Assembly (NCBI RefSeq): GCF_003129605.1
Contig: NZ_QBDX01000002.1
Span: forward strand, 99,501 to 163,500
Direction of reading: 5' to 3'
From: Hyphobacterium indicum
Lineage (GTDB): Bacteria > Pseudomonadota > Alphaproteobacteria > Caulobacterales > Maricaulaceae
DNA length: 64,000 nt
Numbering within the stretch: position 1 is the stretch's first letter; each line of letters opens with the position of its first letter. Made by a program: the position numbers and the translations under genes. Positions 40,959 to 49,659 of the stretch are shown here, piece after piece. Under the pieces are notes generated by a model that was not told the origin of the DNA, ran no database searches, and was given only the letters and a program-made list of their open reading frames with translations.

Positions 40959-42836
40959 CTAGCCCGCCTCTGCCGCTTCCAGCCTCTCCATCGCGTCCAG
41001 CCAGTTCGTCTCCGCGGTCTCGATCAGTTCTTCGGCCCGGGCCCGTTTGATCTGCAGTTCGGTGGCGGTTTTCGGATCCTTTTCATAAAGCCCCGGCGCA
41101 GCCAGCCCCTTGTCGATCGTGGCCAGAATGGCCCGCAGGCGCTCAGCTTCCTTCTCCCATTTGCGCACTTCCAGTTTCAGCGGCTTGATGGCCTCGCGCT
41201 GGGCGGCTGCCTCGCGGCGGCGGCCGGTCTTTTCATCGATGACCGTGCGGCTGCGTCCACGCTCCTCTTTCGGCGCCTTTCCGGTCACCAGCAGGCGGTA
41301 ATCCTCCATGTCGCCATCATAGGGCTCGATACCGCCCTCGGCGCACAGCCACAGCCGGTCGGCACAGCTTTCCACCAGGTGCCGGTCGTGGGCGATCAGG
41401 ATGACGGCTCCCTCATAGGCATTGATGGCATCAATCAGGGCGGCCCGCGCATCCATATCGAGGTGGTTGGTCGGTTCATCGAGGATCAGCAGGTGCGGGC
41501 CGTCGAACACGATAAGGTTCAGCAACAGCCGCGCCTTCTCGCCGCCCGACAGCTGCCGGGCCGGCGTTTCCTGCAAATGGATGGGCAGGCCGAACCGCGC
41601 CAGCCGCGCCCGGCGCTGGGCCTCGGTCGCTTCCTCCATGCGTTCCAGCACATGATCATAGGCGGACTTTTCCGGTGGCAGCACGTCCATCTGGTGTTGG
41701 GCAAAGAAGGCGGTCTGGATTTTCTTGTGACGGCGGAAATGCCCGCCCATCGGTTCCAGCCGTCCGGCCAGCAGTTTCGCAAAGGTCGACTTGCCCGAAC
41801 CATTGCGGCCCAGCAGGGCGATGCGGTCATCCGGGTCAATGCGCAGATTAAGCCCGCGCAGGATGGGCTGGCCGGGCTCATAGCCCAGATCCAGCCCCTC
41901 GATCCGCATCAGCGGCGGGGCCATCTGCTTTTGCGGGGCCGGGAATTCGAAGGGCGAGACCGGATCATCAACAATGGTCGCCACGGGCTGCATCTTTTCC
42001 AGGCGTTTCACCCGGCTTTGCGCCTGTTTGGCCTTGCTGGCCTTGGCCTTGAAACGGTCGACAAAAGCCTGCAGGTGGCGGCGTTCATCATCCTGCCGGG
42101 CTTTCAGCTTCATCTGCAGGCGTTGTTTTTCCGCCAGCTGGCGCTCGAAATTATCGTAACCGCCCTCGAAAATACTGATTTTCTTCGCCCGCAGATGGGC
42201 GATCGTGTCCATCGCGTTCAACAGGTCGCGGTCGTGCGAGATGACCAGCGCCGCACCGGGGAAGCTCTTGAGATAGCTTTCCAGCCAGATCGCGCCTTCC
42301 AGATCGAGATAATTGGTCGGCTCATCGAGCAGGAGCAGGTCCGGCCGCGCAAACAGTGTCGCCGCGAGGGCCACCCGCATGCGCCAGCCGCCGGAAAACT
42401 CCGAACAGGGCCGCAATTGTTCCGCCGCGGTAAAGCCCAGACCGGACAGGATGATCCCGGCCCGCGCTTCGGCAGAATGCGCCTCGATGTCCGCCAGCCG
42501 CGTCTGGATGTCGGCGATGCGGTGCGGATCGGTGGCGGTCTCTGCTTCGGCCAGCAGGCTGGCGCGCTCGGTATCGGCGGCCAGCACCACCTCCATCAGG
42601 CTTTCCGGCCCGCCCGGCACTTCCTGATCGACAAACCCCATTCGCGCGCCCTTGCGCACGCGGACATCGCCGCTTTCAGCGGCAAATGTGCCCTTGATCA
42701 CCCGGAACAGGGTCGACTTGCCCGACCCGTTTCGCCCCACCAGCCCCATGCGGCAGCGCGGCGGCAGGTGAAACGTCGCCTGATCAATCAGCAGGCGGCC
42801 TTCCATCCGGCAGGTGAGGTCGTTGACGTGTAGCAT
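40959..42836 (-). CDS. ABC-F family ATP-binding protein
   Basis: A 625-residue soluble protein with two ABC ATPase domains and no membrane helices. Walker A motifs GRNGSGKSTLF (near 36) and GRNGSGKSTFA (near 345), signatures SGGWRMR and SGGEKARL, and Walker B LLLDEPTNYLD and LILDEPTNHLD are all intact. A linker rich in lysine and arginine (about 240-300) and a C-terminal coiled coil (about 535-620) follow. This is the ABC-F layout of YheS/Uup-like factors that act on ribosomes. The ATG at 42836 begins the conserved MLHVNDLT. Divergent from ndk. Confidence 0.93.
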   Translation of the reverse strand: MLHVNDLTCRMEGRLLIDQATFHLPPRCRMGLVGRNGSGKSTLFRVIKGTFAAESGDVRVRKGARMGFVDQEVPGGPESLMEVVLAADTERASLLAEAETATDPHRIADIQTRLADIEAHSAEARAGIILSGLGFTAAEQLRPCSEFSGGWRMRVALAATLFARPDLLLLDEPTNYLDLEGAIWLESYLKSFPGAALVISHDRDLLNAMDTIAHLRAKKISIFEGGYDNFERQLAEKQRLQMKLKARQDDERRHLQAFVDRFKAKASKAKQAQSRVKRLEKMQPVATIVDDPVSPFEFPAPQKQMAPPLMRIEGLDLGYEPGQPILRGLNLRIDPDDRIALLGRNGSGKSTFAKLLAGRLEPMGGHFRRHKKIQTAFFAQHQMDVLPPEKSAYDHVLERMEEATEAQRRARLARFGLPIHLQETPARQLSGGEKARLLLNLIVFDGPHLLILDEPTNHLDMDARAALIDAINAYEGAVILIAHDRHLVESCADRLWLCAEGGIEPYDGDMEDYRLLVTGKAPKEERGRSRTVIDEKTGRRREAAAQREAIKPLKLEVRKWEKEAERLRAILATIDKGLAAPGLYEKDPKTATELQIKRARAEELIETAETNWLDAMERLEAAEAG

Positions 42837-42857
42837 GGCGGCAGCGGCTAGCACGGC

Positions 42858-42886
42858 TTCACAAGGAGCGAAAGCGCCTCTATAAG
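42858..42886 (+). promoter_or_regulatory. Candidate ndk promoter
   Basis: TTCACA (42858-42863), a 17-bp spacer, and TATAAG (42881-42886) form a sigma-70-like promoter 46 bp before the ndk ATG. The spacer includes a small AGGAGCGAAAGCGCCT palindrome. Confidence 0.45.
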
Positions 42887-42932
42887 CCCGCGCGACTCGT
42901 CAAACCTCCCCGAACACTACGGAGTTTCTCAA

Positions 42933-43355
42933 ATGGCTACCCAGCGCACCTTCTCCATCATCAAACCCGATGCCACCGCCCGCAATCTGACCGGCAAGAT
43001 CAACGCCATGATCGAGGATGCCGGCTTGCGCATCATCGCGCAAAAGCGCATCCATATGACAAAGGATCAGGCCGAAGGATTTTACGGCGTCCACCGCGAG
43101 CGTCCCTTCTTCAACGATCTGGTCAGCTTCATGATCTCCGGCCCGGTCGTGGTCCAGGTCCTGGAAGGCGAGAATGCGATCGCCAAATACCGCGAAGTCA
43201 TGGGCGCCACCAATCCGGAAAATGCCGATGAAGGCACGATCCGCAAGACCTTCGCTGAATCCATCGAAGCCAATTCGGTGCACGGCTCCGACGCCCCGGA
43301 AACCGCCGCGGAAGAAATCAAATTCTTCTTCTCCGACGACGAGATTGTCGGGTAG
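42933..43355 (+). CDS. ndk: Nucleoside diphosphate kinase
   Basis: A 140-residue Ndk that balances nucleoside triphosphates. The catalytic histidine is His117 in the NSVHGSD motif, and the start [13 protein letters not shown] and the [10 protein letters not shown]-type region ([14 protein letters not shown]) are typical. Single-gene unit with a promoter upstream and a terminator downstream. Confidence 0.98.
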   Translation: MATQRTFSIIKPDATARNLTGKINAMIEDAGLRIIAQKRIHMTKDQAEGFYGVHRERPFFNDLVSFMISGPVVVQVLEGENAIAKYREVMGATNPENADEGTIRKTFAESIEANSVHGSDAPETAAEEIKFFFSDDEIVG

Positions 43356-43367
43356 GTGATAGACTTT

Positions 43368-43475
43368 CCTCCCCCGTTCGCGGGGGAGGTGGTCGCGAAG
43401 CGAGCGGAGGGGGCGATCCTGCACGCCATCCGTCCTCTCGTCGTTACTCGACACTCCCCCCGCAAGCAGGGGGAG
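43368..43475. repeat. Intergenic hairpin pair after ndk
   Basis: CCTCCCCCG-TTCG-CGGGGGAGG (43368-43389) is a perfect stem capped by a UUCG tetraloop. A second stem CTCCCCC/GGGGGAG (43454-43460, 43469-43475) closes the element. Between them lies TGGTCGCGAAGCGAGCGGAGG. Elements of this kind (CTCCCCC...GGGGGAG) are dispersed repeats in several alphaproteobacteria; I see only one copy in this window. Confidence 0.6.
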
Positions 43476-43489
43476 AAAGAGAAATCGAT

Positions 43490-43517
43490 AAGCCCGGCCA
43501 TTGCGCCGGGCTTTTTT
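43490..43517 (+). terminator. Terminator downstream of ndk
   Basis: AGCCCGGC (43491-43498) pairs with GCCGGGCT (43505-43512) and is followed by TTTTT. It abuts the stop codon of the convergent inhibitor gene and, as the stem is symmetrical, may serve that gene as well. Confidence 0.85.
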
Positions 43518-43938
43518 ATTCTGTGATCGTGATCGTCAATTCCACGGTAATTGCCGGCTCATCTGGCACCCAGGGCTGCACATATCGGAGTGTGACGCCG
43601 CTCAGGCCTGCACTCTCAGCGCGATAAATAAATCGGTGTGTTCCCACGCTGCCCAGCCGGTCCGTGTCGCCGGGATATTCGCATTCCGCCACCAGCCGCA
43701 ACAGATCATTGGCGCGCTCGGCCTGCCATTCGAACCCGGTTGTGGCCTGGGCCGGAAGGATGACCTCGATTTCGCCGCCGATGCCGGTATCGACCGATAC
43801 CGACATCCGGTCAGTCTCGGGAATGGCCTCGACCGTCAGGGGTTCGATTACCGTGCGATTTTCAGCCCGCTGGGCGGCTGCCGGTCCGCAAAGACCGGCA
43901 GCCATGACAGCACTCAATAAAAATGGTCTAGTTGCCAT
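43516..43938 (-). CDS. Chagasin-like (I42) cysteine-protease inhibitor
   Basis: A 140-residue secreted protein with a signal peptide (cleavage near AAAQ, residue 23). The three inhibitory loops of the I42 family are visible: ATTGFEW (65-71, equivalent to NPTTGY), GSVGTHRF (96-103, the GxGG-like central loop) and RYVQPW (118-123, equivalent to RPW). Such inhibitors block papain-like proteases, and the gene directly follows and overlaps one by 11 bases. A self-protection or control role for that protease is therefore likely. Confidence 0.87.
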   Translation of the reverse strand: MATRPFLLSAVMAAGLCGPAAAQRAENRTVIEPLTVEAIPETDRMSVSVDTGIGGEIEVILPAQATTGFEWQAERANDLLRLVAECEYPGDTDRLGSVGTHRFIYRAESAGLSGVTLRYVQPWVPDEPAITVELTITITE

Positions 43939-45220
43939 CGTCCGGTGATCCCCGATCCTCGAACCGCTCGGGCAGTTCCAAGCGCTGCTCGAGACGCGGT
44001 TGACGCTGGAATTCCTGCCGCTGCAGTTCGGGTTGATCCTGTATTTCGCGGAACCGGTCCGGATTCTGCAAATCGGGATTGAGGCGGCGCGCCTCGGTGA
44101 TGTCCGGCAGCGGGAATTGAAGGTTATATTCTTGCCAGAACGGGATGTATTGCTCACGGATCAGCTCGGCGATATTGGAGCGTTCGATAAAGCTGCGTTC
44201 TTCGGGCAGCAGCCAGATACCATATTCACCGATCCGGCTGGCTCCATATTCGATCCACATATAACCATCATCGCCCCAGCCCGTGCCCCAGCTATTGCGC
44301 ATGAGCCATGCATTACGGTCATCGTCCCAACCCACTAGCACGACGGCGTGATTGACGGCATCGCGGTCATCGGTGCGGAAGACCCCTTCATCATAACGGC
44401 GGAAATCATTACCGACGGTCACGGCCACGCTGACGGGGCCATATTCACAGATGGCATCCTTAATCTCGTTTTCAGTTGGAAAACGAGTATTGGACCCGAT
44501 CCAGTCCCAGGCGGCCAGGCCATAGCGGCTTGGCAAATTGGCCGGGCAGGAGAGATCGGACGCCTGATAGTTGAAATCATTTTCGCCGGTCAGTGCGTTC
44601 GACATCATCCAGCCGGCAATCCAGTGCATCCAGCCGCCATTGCAGCTGACGGCATCATTGCCATTATTCTGCTCGGCGCAGCTCAGCATTTGTTGTTCGG
44701 AGACGTCAATCGACTGATTGTTGCGGATATTGTTGGCTCCCTCGAACGCTCCCGAAACGGAGAAGGTCGTACAAGACCCGCAGGCCCCTTGATTGCGGAC
44801 CGGAGTCATCTGTCCGGCGTCACGCCAGTTGAAAGCGCGCGCGCCCGGCGAGCAGAAATTACGCAGCCGCTCCCAAATCTCCGGACGTAATTCGCGATGT
44901 ATTTCAACAATTTCGTTGGCAAAGCGGCGCTGGAACGGTGCCAGATATTCCATCTGCGCCTGTGTTGGCGCTATGAAACCGGTAATCTCCTCCAGCTGGC
45001 CCTCAAGGACCGGTGTCTGGAGGCGCGGATTGCGATCCAGACGCTGGATCAGTTCGGGCGTGTTCCGGAGGATTTCCGGCGAAACTTCCCGCTGAATAAC
45101 GGCTGGTTGGCTTTGCCGGATAACCCGTTGCTCGTCCCGGTCCTGAAGCGCTGCCGCAGGCGTGATGGCCAGACATGAGAAGACCCCGGCCACAGCCGCC
45201 AATGAATTGAATTTCGTCAT
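43928..45220 (-). CDS. Secreted papain-like (C1) cysteine protease
   Basis: A 430-residue exported protease. A signal peptide (to about residue 24) is followed by a prodomain-like helical region (about 25-125) and a C1A catalytic domain. The catalytic residues are Gln144 and Cys150 (NQGACGSC), His291 (VNHAVVLVGW) and Asn309 (RNSWGTGWGDDGY). A tyrosine/tryptophan is replaced by threonine right after the nucleophile (CTTF). The last 70 residues are rich in arginine, glutamine and proline. C1A enzymes are uncommon in alphaproteobacteria. Its inhibitor-like gene follows in the same transcript. Confidence 0.92.
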   Translation of the reverse strand: MTKFNSLAAVAGVFSCLAITPAAALQDRDEQRVIRQSQPAVIQREVSPEILRNTPELIQRLDRNPRLQTPVLEGQLEEITGFIAPTQAQMEYLAPFQRRFANEIVEIHRELRPEIWERLRNFCSPGARAFNWRDAGQMTPVRNQGACGSCTTFSVSGAFEGANNIRNNQSIDVSEQQMLSCAEQNNGNDAVSCNGGWMHWIAGWMMSNALTGENDFNYQASDLSCPANLPSRYGLAAWDWIGSNTRFPTENEIKDAICEYGPVSVAVTVGNDFRRYDEGVFRTDDRDAVNHAVVLVGWDDDRNAWLMRNSWGTGWGDDGYMWIEYGASRIGEYGIWLLPEERSFIERSNIAELIREQYIPFWQEYNLQFPLPDITEARRLNPDLQNPDRFREIQDQPELQRQEFQRQPRLEQRLELPERFEDRGSPDDGN

Positions 45221-45368
45221 ATTTTCCCCCTGTCGCGTAGCGTGTGAACGCCCGCCGCGACGCCCGAAGCTGCGCGAGCCTCGGGGCGCGCATGGGCGTT
45301 TGGGAATTGTTGGTTAACATTTTCGCGTGTCAGACGAAACCCGGCGGTCGAAATTGCAGGTGACGTGG

Positions 45369-45788
45369 CTACTCCTCCCGCCCCGGTTTTTTGCGCAACG
45401 CCTTTTTCTGCCCCCGCTTGGCCTTGGCCTCCTTGACCTTCCTGATCGAGGACAGAGAGGGGCGCGAAGCCTTTCGCGGCTTGGGCCGGTTCGTGGCGCG
45501 TTCGATCAGCTCCGCCAGCTTGCGGCGCGCTTCGGCCCGGTTGCGCTCCTGCGAGCGGGAGCCATCGGCCTCGATCACCAGCACCCCGTCCTTGGTCAGG
45601 CGCCGCCCGGCAATGCGTTTCAGGCGGAATTTGATTTCGGCGGACAGGCTGGGCGAGTTGGCGGCGTCAAAGCGCAGCTGTACGGCCGAGGAGGTCTTGT
45701 TGACGTGCTGGCCGCCCGGGCCGGAGGCGCGCACAAACCGCTCCTCCAGCTCGCTCTCGTCAATGAAGATGGCGTCCGTGATCTGCAT
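45369..45788 (-). CDS. arfB: Peptidyl-tRNA hydrolase ArfB
   Basis: A 139-residue ArfB (YaeJ), which frees ribosomes stalled on mRNAs lacking a stop codon. The catalytic GGQ lies in ASGPGGQHVNKTSSAVQLRFD, and the basic C-terminal tail that probes the empty mRNA channel (KEAKAKRGQKKALRKKPGREE) is present. Length fits ArfB rather than a release factor, which would have extra domains. Confidence 0.95.
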   Translation of the reverse strand: MQITDAIFIDESELEERFVRASGPGGQHVNKTSSAVQLRFDAANSPSLSAEIKFRLKRIAGRRLTKDGVLVIEADGSRSQERNRAEARRKLAELIERATNRPKPRKASRPSLSSIRKVKEAKAKRGQKKALRKKPGREE

Positions 45789-45869
45789 GATGGCTCCGGC
45801 GGTTTTCCTATTTCTGCCTCAATTGACCTTAACTTGAGACGGGCAGATGCGACCCGCAAGGAGCCCGTC

Positions 45870-46169
45870 ATGGATCATGCCCGTCATTTCAGTGCCGGTA
45901 AATTCACGTCCAAGCTGAAGCATATCAGCGGAGTGGGGCAATTGGTCGACCAGGCCAGTGGGCTTTACGGCTTGCTACGGGATCCCGAAACCCCGCGCTG
46001 GGTCAAGGCGACCTGCCTGACCGCGCTGGGATATCTGGTCCTTCCGACCGATGCCGTATCCGATTTCATTCCTGTCGCTGGCTATGTCGATGATGCCGGC
46101 ATGATCGCTGCGGCCATCGCCTCATTGGGGGCTCAATGGCAGCAGAAACAGGGTAAGGTCGCGGGCTAG
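45870..46169 (+). CDS. DUF1232 (YkvA-like) protein
   Basis: A 99-residue protein with the DUF1232 core: LLRDPETPRWVKATCLTALGYLVLPTDAVSDFIPVAGYVDDAGMIAAAI contains the characteristic LxxPxDxIPDxIPxxGxxDD-type motif (here LVLPTDAVSDFIPVAGYVDD). These proteins are small and probably membrane-associated; the function is unknown. The ATG at 45870 follows CAAGGAGCCCGTC. Confidence 0.88.
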   Translation: MDHARHFSAGKFTSKLKHISGVGQLVDQASGLYGLLRDPETPRWVKATCLTALGYLVLPTDAVSDFIPVAGYVDDAGMIAAAIASLGAQWQQKQGKVAG

Positions 46170-46735
46170 CTTTCCACCAGTTTCCGCAAGCACGCCGGAT
46201 AGAGCTGGTGTTCGGCCTCCCGCACACGGGCCTCCAGCGTCTCCACTGTATCGCCGGGCAGAATGGGCACGCGCGACTGGCCGATGATCTCGCCTGCATC
46301 CATTTCCGGCACGACATGGTGCACGGTGCAGCCGGCCTCTGTGTCTCCGGCATTGAGCGCGCGCTGATGCGTCTTCAGGCCGGGATATTTCGGCAAGAGG
46401 GAGGGGTGGATATTGATCAGGCTGCCGGCCCATTTCTCCACGAAGCCGGGCGTCAGGAGCCGCATGAAGCCGGCGAGGCAGATAATGTCAGGCCGGGCTT
46501 TTTGCAGGGCGTCGTGCAGTGCCGCGTCAAAGGCCGCGCGGCTCTCGAATTGCGTGTGGTCGATCACCGTGTAGGGAAGGCCCTCGGCGCGGGCATAATC
46601 CAGCCCCGCCGCATCCGGGCGGTTGGAGAGGATCAGCACAGGCTTGGCCGGAAAATCCGGTGATGCCATCGCCTGGCACAGCGCGCGCATATTGCTGCCG
46701 CGCCCGGATATCAGGATGGCAACGCGCTTCGTCAC
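46166..46735 (-). CDS. purN: Phosphoribosylglycinamide formyltransferase
   Basis: A 189-residue PurN that formylates GAR with 10-formyl-tetrahydrofolate in purine synthesis. ILISGRGSNMRAL, the HPSLLPKYPGLKTHQRAL loop and GCTVHHVVPEMDAGEII (catalytic Asn/His/Asp region around IICLAGFMRLL) are present. The GTG at 46735 overlaps the purM stop (GTGA) and is preferred over an upstream ATG at 46756, because it leaves a standard N-terminus and couples it to purM. Convergent overlap of 4 bases with the DUF1232 gene. Confidence 0.95.
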   Translation of the reverse strand: MTKRVAILISGRGSNMRALCQAMASPDFPAKPVLILSNRPDAAGLDYARAEGLPYTVIDHTQFESRAAFDAALHDALQKARPDIICLAGFMRLLTPGFVEKWAGSLINIHPSLLPKYPGLKTHQRALNAGDTEAGCTVHHVVPEMDAGEIIGQSRVPILPGDTVETLEARVREAEHQLYPACLRKLVES

Positions 46736-47760
46736 TTGGCGACGAGTTGCCCGCACACGAAGGCCTCTTCGCCCGCATCATTCAATGCAACGGTGATCGC
46801 CTCGGCATCATCTGCAGCCACCGCCAGCAGCAGGCCGATCCCGCCATTGAAGGCGCGCCGCATTTCGCTTTCCTCGATCCCGCCGGTCTCGGCCAGCCAG
46901 TCAAAGACGGCCGGGCGTTTCCAGGCGGAATAATCGAGCTCGAAACCCAGATGATCCGGCAACATGCGCGGCGGATTCTCGATCAGCCCGCCGCCCGTGA
47001 TGTGGGCCAGACCTTTGACCAGGCCTTCCTTGATCAGCGGCACAACGGATTTGATGTAGAGTTTTGTCGAGGTGAGCAGGGCCTCGCCCATCGTTTGCCC
47101 GGGGGCGAACGGCGCATCATCCGTCCATTTCAGCCCGGACATCCCGACCACCTTGCGGATCAGCGAATAGCCATTGGAATGCGGCCCGGAGGCCGCCAGC
47201 CCGATGAGGACATCGCCGGCCTGCATGTCATCGAGCCGCGGCAGCAGGGTTCCACGTTCAGCGGCCCCCACCACAAATCCCGCGAGGTCGAAATCATCGC
47301 CCGAATACATGCCCGGCATTTCCGCCGTCTCGCCGCCAATCAGGGCGCAGCCGGACTGCCGGCAGCCTTCGGCAATCCCGGCGATAATGGCTTCGCCGCG
47401 CGCAGGGTCGAGCTTGCCGGTCGCAAAATAGTCCAGGAAAAACAGGGGTTCGGCACCCTGCGCCAGCACGTCATTGGCGCACATGGCCACGAGATCAATG
47501 CCGATCGTGTCAAAGCGGCCAGTCTCGATGGCGATACGCAGCTTGGTGCCGACCCCGTCCGTGCCGGAGACCAGGATCGGGTCCTCATATCCGGCGGCTT
47601 TCAGATCGAAGGCCCCGCCAAAACCGCCGAGCGCCACCTCCGCCCCGGGGCGGGCTGTGGATTTCGCATGTGGCTTGATCCGGTCGACCAGCGCATCCCC
47701 GGCATCAATGTCCACGCCGGCATCGGCATAGGTCAGGCTGTTGCGGTGTTTGTCGGTCAT
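46732..47760 (-). CDS. purM: Phosphoribosylformylglycinamidine cyclo-ligase
   Basis: A 342-residue PurM (AIR synthetase). Recognised by YADAGVDIDAGDALVDRIKP, LVSGTDGVGTKLRIA, DLVAMCANDVLAQGAEPLFFLDYFATGKLD and GGETAEMPGMY, all conserved. It closes the imidazole ring of the purine precursor. The ATG at 47760 was chosen because the family start MTDK...SLTYADAGVDI begins there; the long upstream extension to 48405 is antisense to the DUF2066 gene and is rejected. Confidence 0.97.
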   Translation of the reverse strand: MTDKHRNSLTYADAGVDIDAGDALVDRIKPHAKSTARPGAEVALGGFGGAFDLKAAGYEDPILVSGTDGVGTKLRIAIETGRFDTIGIDLVAMCANDVLAQGAEPLFFLDYFATGKLDPARGEAIIAGIAEGCRQSGCALIGGETAEMPGMYSGDDFDLAGFVVGAAERGTLLPRLDDMQAGDVLIGLAASGPHSNGYSLIRKVVGMSGLKWTDDAPFAPGQTMGEALLTSTKLYIKSVVPLIKEGLVKGLAHITGGGLIENPPRMLPDHLGFELDYSAWKRPAVFDWLAETGGIEESEMRRAFNGGIGLLLAVAADDAEAITVALNDAGEEAFVCGQLVAK

Positions 47761-47892
47761 GGCAGGCGCTTTCCTGAGTCGTCCGGGAGCTACTTCTCCC
47801 CAAAAGGCAGTTTTCGCGCAAGACGCGGGCTTCACCGCGCGCGTAAGGCGGGTATAACGGGGGATATATCCGAATGCGAAGAGGAACGCGCC

Positions 47893-48966
47893 ATGATGCG
47901 TCAGATTTTTGCAGCCATAGCCACGATTGCTCTTTGGACCGGGCTGGCCGCCGCCGACTCGCCCTACACGGTTGTCGGCGTGCCGATTGATGCGTCGGCG
48001 TCCAATGCGCTGGAAGCCCAGACACAGGCCATGCAGCGCGGCCAGGTCGCGGCAGTGGAGCGGCTGGTGGAGCGCCTGACGCTGCCCGAGGATCGCGGCC
48101 TGATTCCCCCGGTCAGCAATGATGATGCGGCGATGATGATCAGCGGGCTCCAGGTCGGCAATGAACAGCGCAGCGCCACCCGCTATCTGGGTGAGCTGAC
48201 CGTCAGCTTTGATCCGCGCGCGGTCCGCACCTGGCTCAATGGTCTCGGCGTTCCCTTCGTGGAGGGACAGGCGCGGGAAATCCTGGTGCTTCCGGTCCTG
48301 CAGACCGGCAATGGCTACTGGCTCTGGAATGCCACCAATTCCGAGACCGGCGAAGGGCGCGAAAATCCGTGGCTGATGGAATGGCGCAATGGCGGCTATC
48401 AACATGCCCTGTCGCCGGTGAGCGCGCCCTCGGGTGATGCCGGGCGCATGCTGATTGATGGCGCCGGCGCGGCGCAGATGAATGAGGATCAGCTGCGTTC
48501 GGTGGCACAGGCCTATGGCGTCTCCCGTGTGGCGGTGATGATTGCCAGCCAGTCAGAGGGCGGTGTGCGCGTGGATGGCCGCCTCTTTTCCATTGATGGC
48601 AGCGGCGAGATGACCAGCCAGGCGATCCCGACCATGGGCGTGCCGAACTTCCGGGCCGCGGCCCGGCGATTCGTCGGCGATCTGGAATCGGCATGGAAGT
48701 CGGAAGCCATTGTGCGTGGCGGTGGTGCCGAGACGCTGAACGTGACGGTGCTCTACAGCTCGCTCGCCGAATGGCAGCGTCTTCAGAACGCCATGACCGG
48801 CGCTTCGCTGATCAGCTCGGCCCAGCTTGATGCCATCGCCCCGACCGGTGCGATGATGACGCTGCAATATCGCGGGTCGAGGGACCAGCTTCAGCGTGAA
48901 CTCGATGCCCGCGGCGCCCGTCTGATGGAAGACCGCGAACTCGGCCTTGTGGTACGCTCGCGCTAG
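47893..48966 (+). CDS. DUF2066 domain secreted protein
   Basis: A 357-residue exported protein. A signal peptide (cleavage near LAAA-DSPY, about residue 21) is followed by the DUF2066 domain: VVGVPIDASASNALEAQTQAMQRGQVAAVERLVERLT, then the FVEGQAREILVLPVLQTG block. Function unknown; it lies in the periplasm and is often found next to hda genes, as here. hdaA starts 15 bases after its stop. The long upstream extension overlapping purM is not used. Confidence 0.85.
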   Translation: MMRQIFAAIATIALWTGLAAADSPYTVVGVPIDASASNALEAQTQAMQRGQVAAVERLVERLTLPEDRGLIPPVSNDDAAMMISGLQVGNEQRSATRYLGELTVSFDPRAVRTWLNGLGVPFVEGQAREILVLPVLQTGNGYWLWNATNSETGEGRENPWLMEWRNGGYQHALSPVSAPSGDAGRMLIDGAGAAQMNEDQLRSVAQAYGVSRVAVMIASQSEGGVRVDGRLFSIDGSGEMTSQAIPTMGVPNFRAAARRFVGDLESAWKSEAIVRGGGAETLNVTVLYSSLAEWQRLQNAMTGASLISSAQLDAIAPTGAMMTLQYRGSRDQLQRELDARGARLMEDRELGLVVRSR

Positions 48967-48981
48967 AATCGGGAAACATTG

Positions 48982-49659
48982 ATGGGTGAACAGCTCGCGC
49001 TCGGCCTTCCGCCTCGTGAGGACTACAGCGCGGAAAGCTTCGTCGATGGCGAAGCCAATGCGTCTGCGCGCTGGGCGCTGGCCGGCTGGCGGGCCTGGCC
49101 GGGCCGCGTCCTGGTGCTGTATGGACCACCGGGAACGGGAAAGACCCATCTGACCCATATGTGGGTGCGGGAGAGCGGCGGCACGATCATCGCCGGAGCC
49201 GATCTGGCAGAAAGTCTGGAGGGTCTGCCGCCGGCAAAGCCGGTCGCGGTGGAGGATGCGGATGTCGAGGCCGACCGCTCGGCCCTGTTTCACCTGATGA
49301 ACCGGGCCCAGCACGAGACCATCCCGGCGCTGCTTTTGACGGCGCGCGAAGCTCCGGCCCGCTGGCAGACAGATATTCCCGATCTGCAATCGCGCCTGAA
49401 AGCGGTTTCGACCGCGGAATTGCAGGAGCCGGATGATGCCTTGCTGGCGCGGCTCTTGAAGAAACTCTTCGCCGACCGGCAATCACCCCTGGTGGAGGGT
49501 CTGATCGACTATCTTTTGCCCCGGATGGAGCGCTCGGTTGAAGGCGCGCGCCGTCTGGTCGAGGCGCTGGACCGGGAAGCGCTGGCGCGGCGCTCGCTGA
49601 TCAATCGCGGTGTTGCGCGCCGCGTGCTGGACGGGCAGGACCCGTTCGGCGAGGATTGA
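48982..49659 (+). CDS. hdaA: DnaA-related regulator HdaA
   Basis: A 225-residue Hda homologue: a single AAA+ domain related to DnaA, with Walker A ([14 protein letters not shown]) and no DNA-binding domain IV. The N-terminal QLALGLPPR contains the clamp-binding QL[SA]LPL-like motif. With the DNA polymerase clamp, Hda promotes ATP hydrolysis by DnaA and so restrains re-initiation; HdaA does this in Caulobacter. The ATG at 48982 is preferred to the TTG at 48979. ppk1 starts within its stop codon (TGATG). Confidence 0.93.
   Translation: MGEQLALGLPPREDYSAESFVDGEANASARWALAGWRAWPGRVLVLYGPPGTGKTHLTHMWVRESGGTIIAGADLAESLEGLPPAKPVAVEDADVEADRSALFHLMNRAQHETIPALLLTAREAPARWQTDIPDLQSRLKAVSTAELQEPDDALLARLLKKLFADRQSPLVEGLIDYLLPRMERSVEGARRLVEALDREALARRSLINRGVARRVLDGQDPFGED

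Noticed and set aside
41379-42833. 484-codon frame antisense to the ABC-F gene
   Set aside because: The ABC-F gene has two complete ATPase domains on the minus strand; this frame is a shadow.
46519-47892. N-terminal extension of the DUF2066 gene
   Set aside because: It would be antisense to purM and would bury the signal peptide that starts at 47893.
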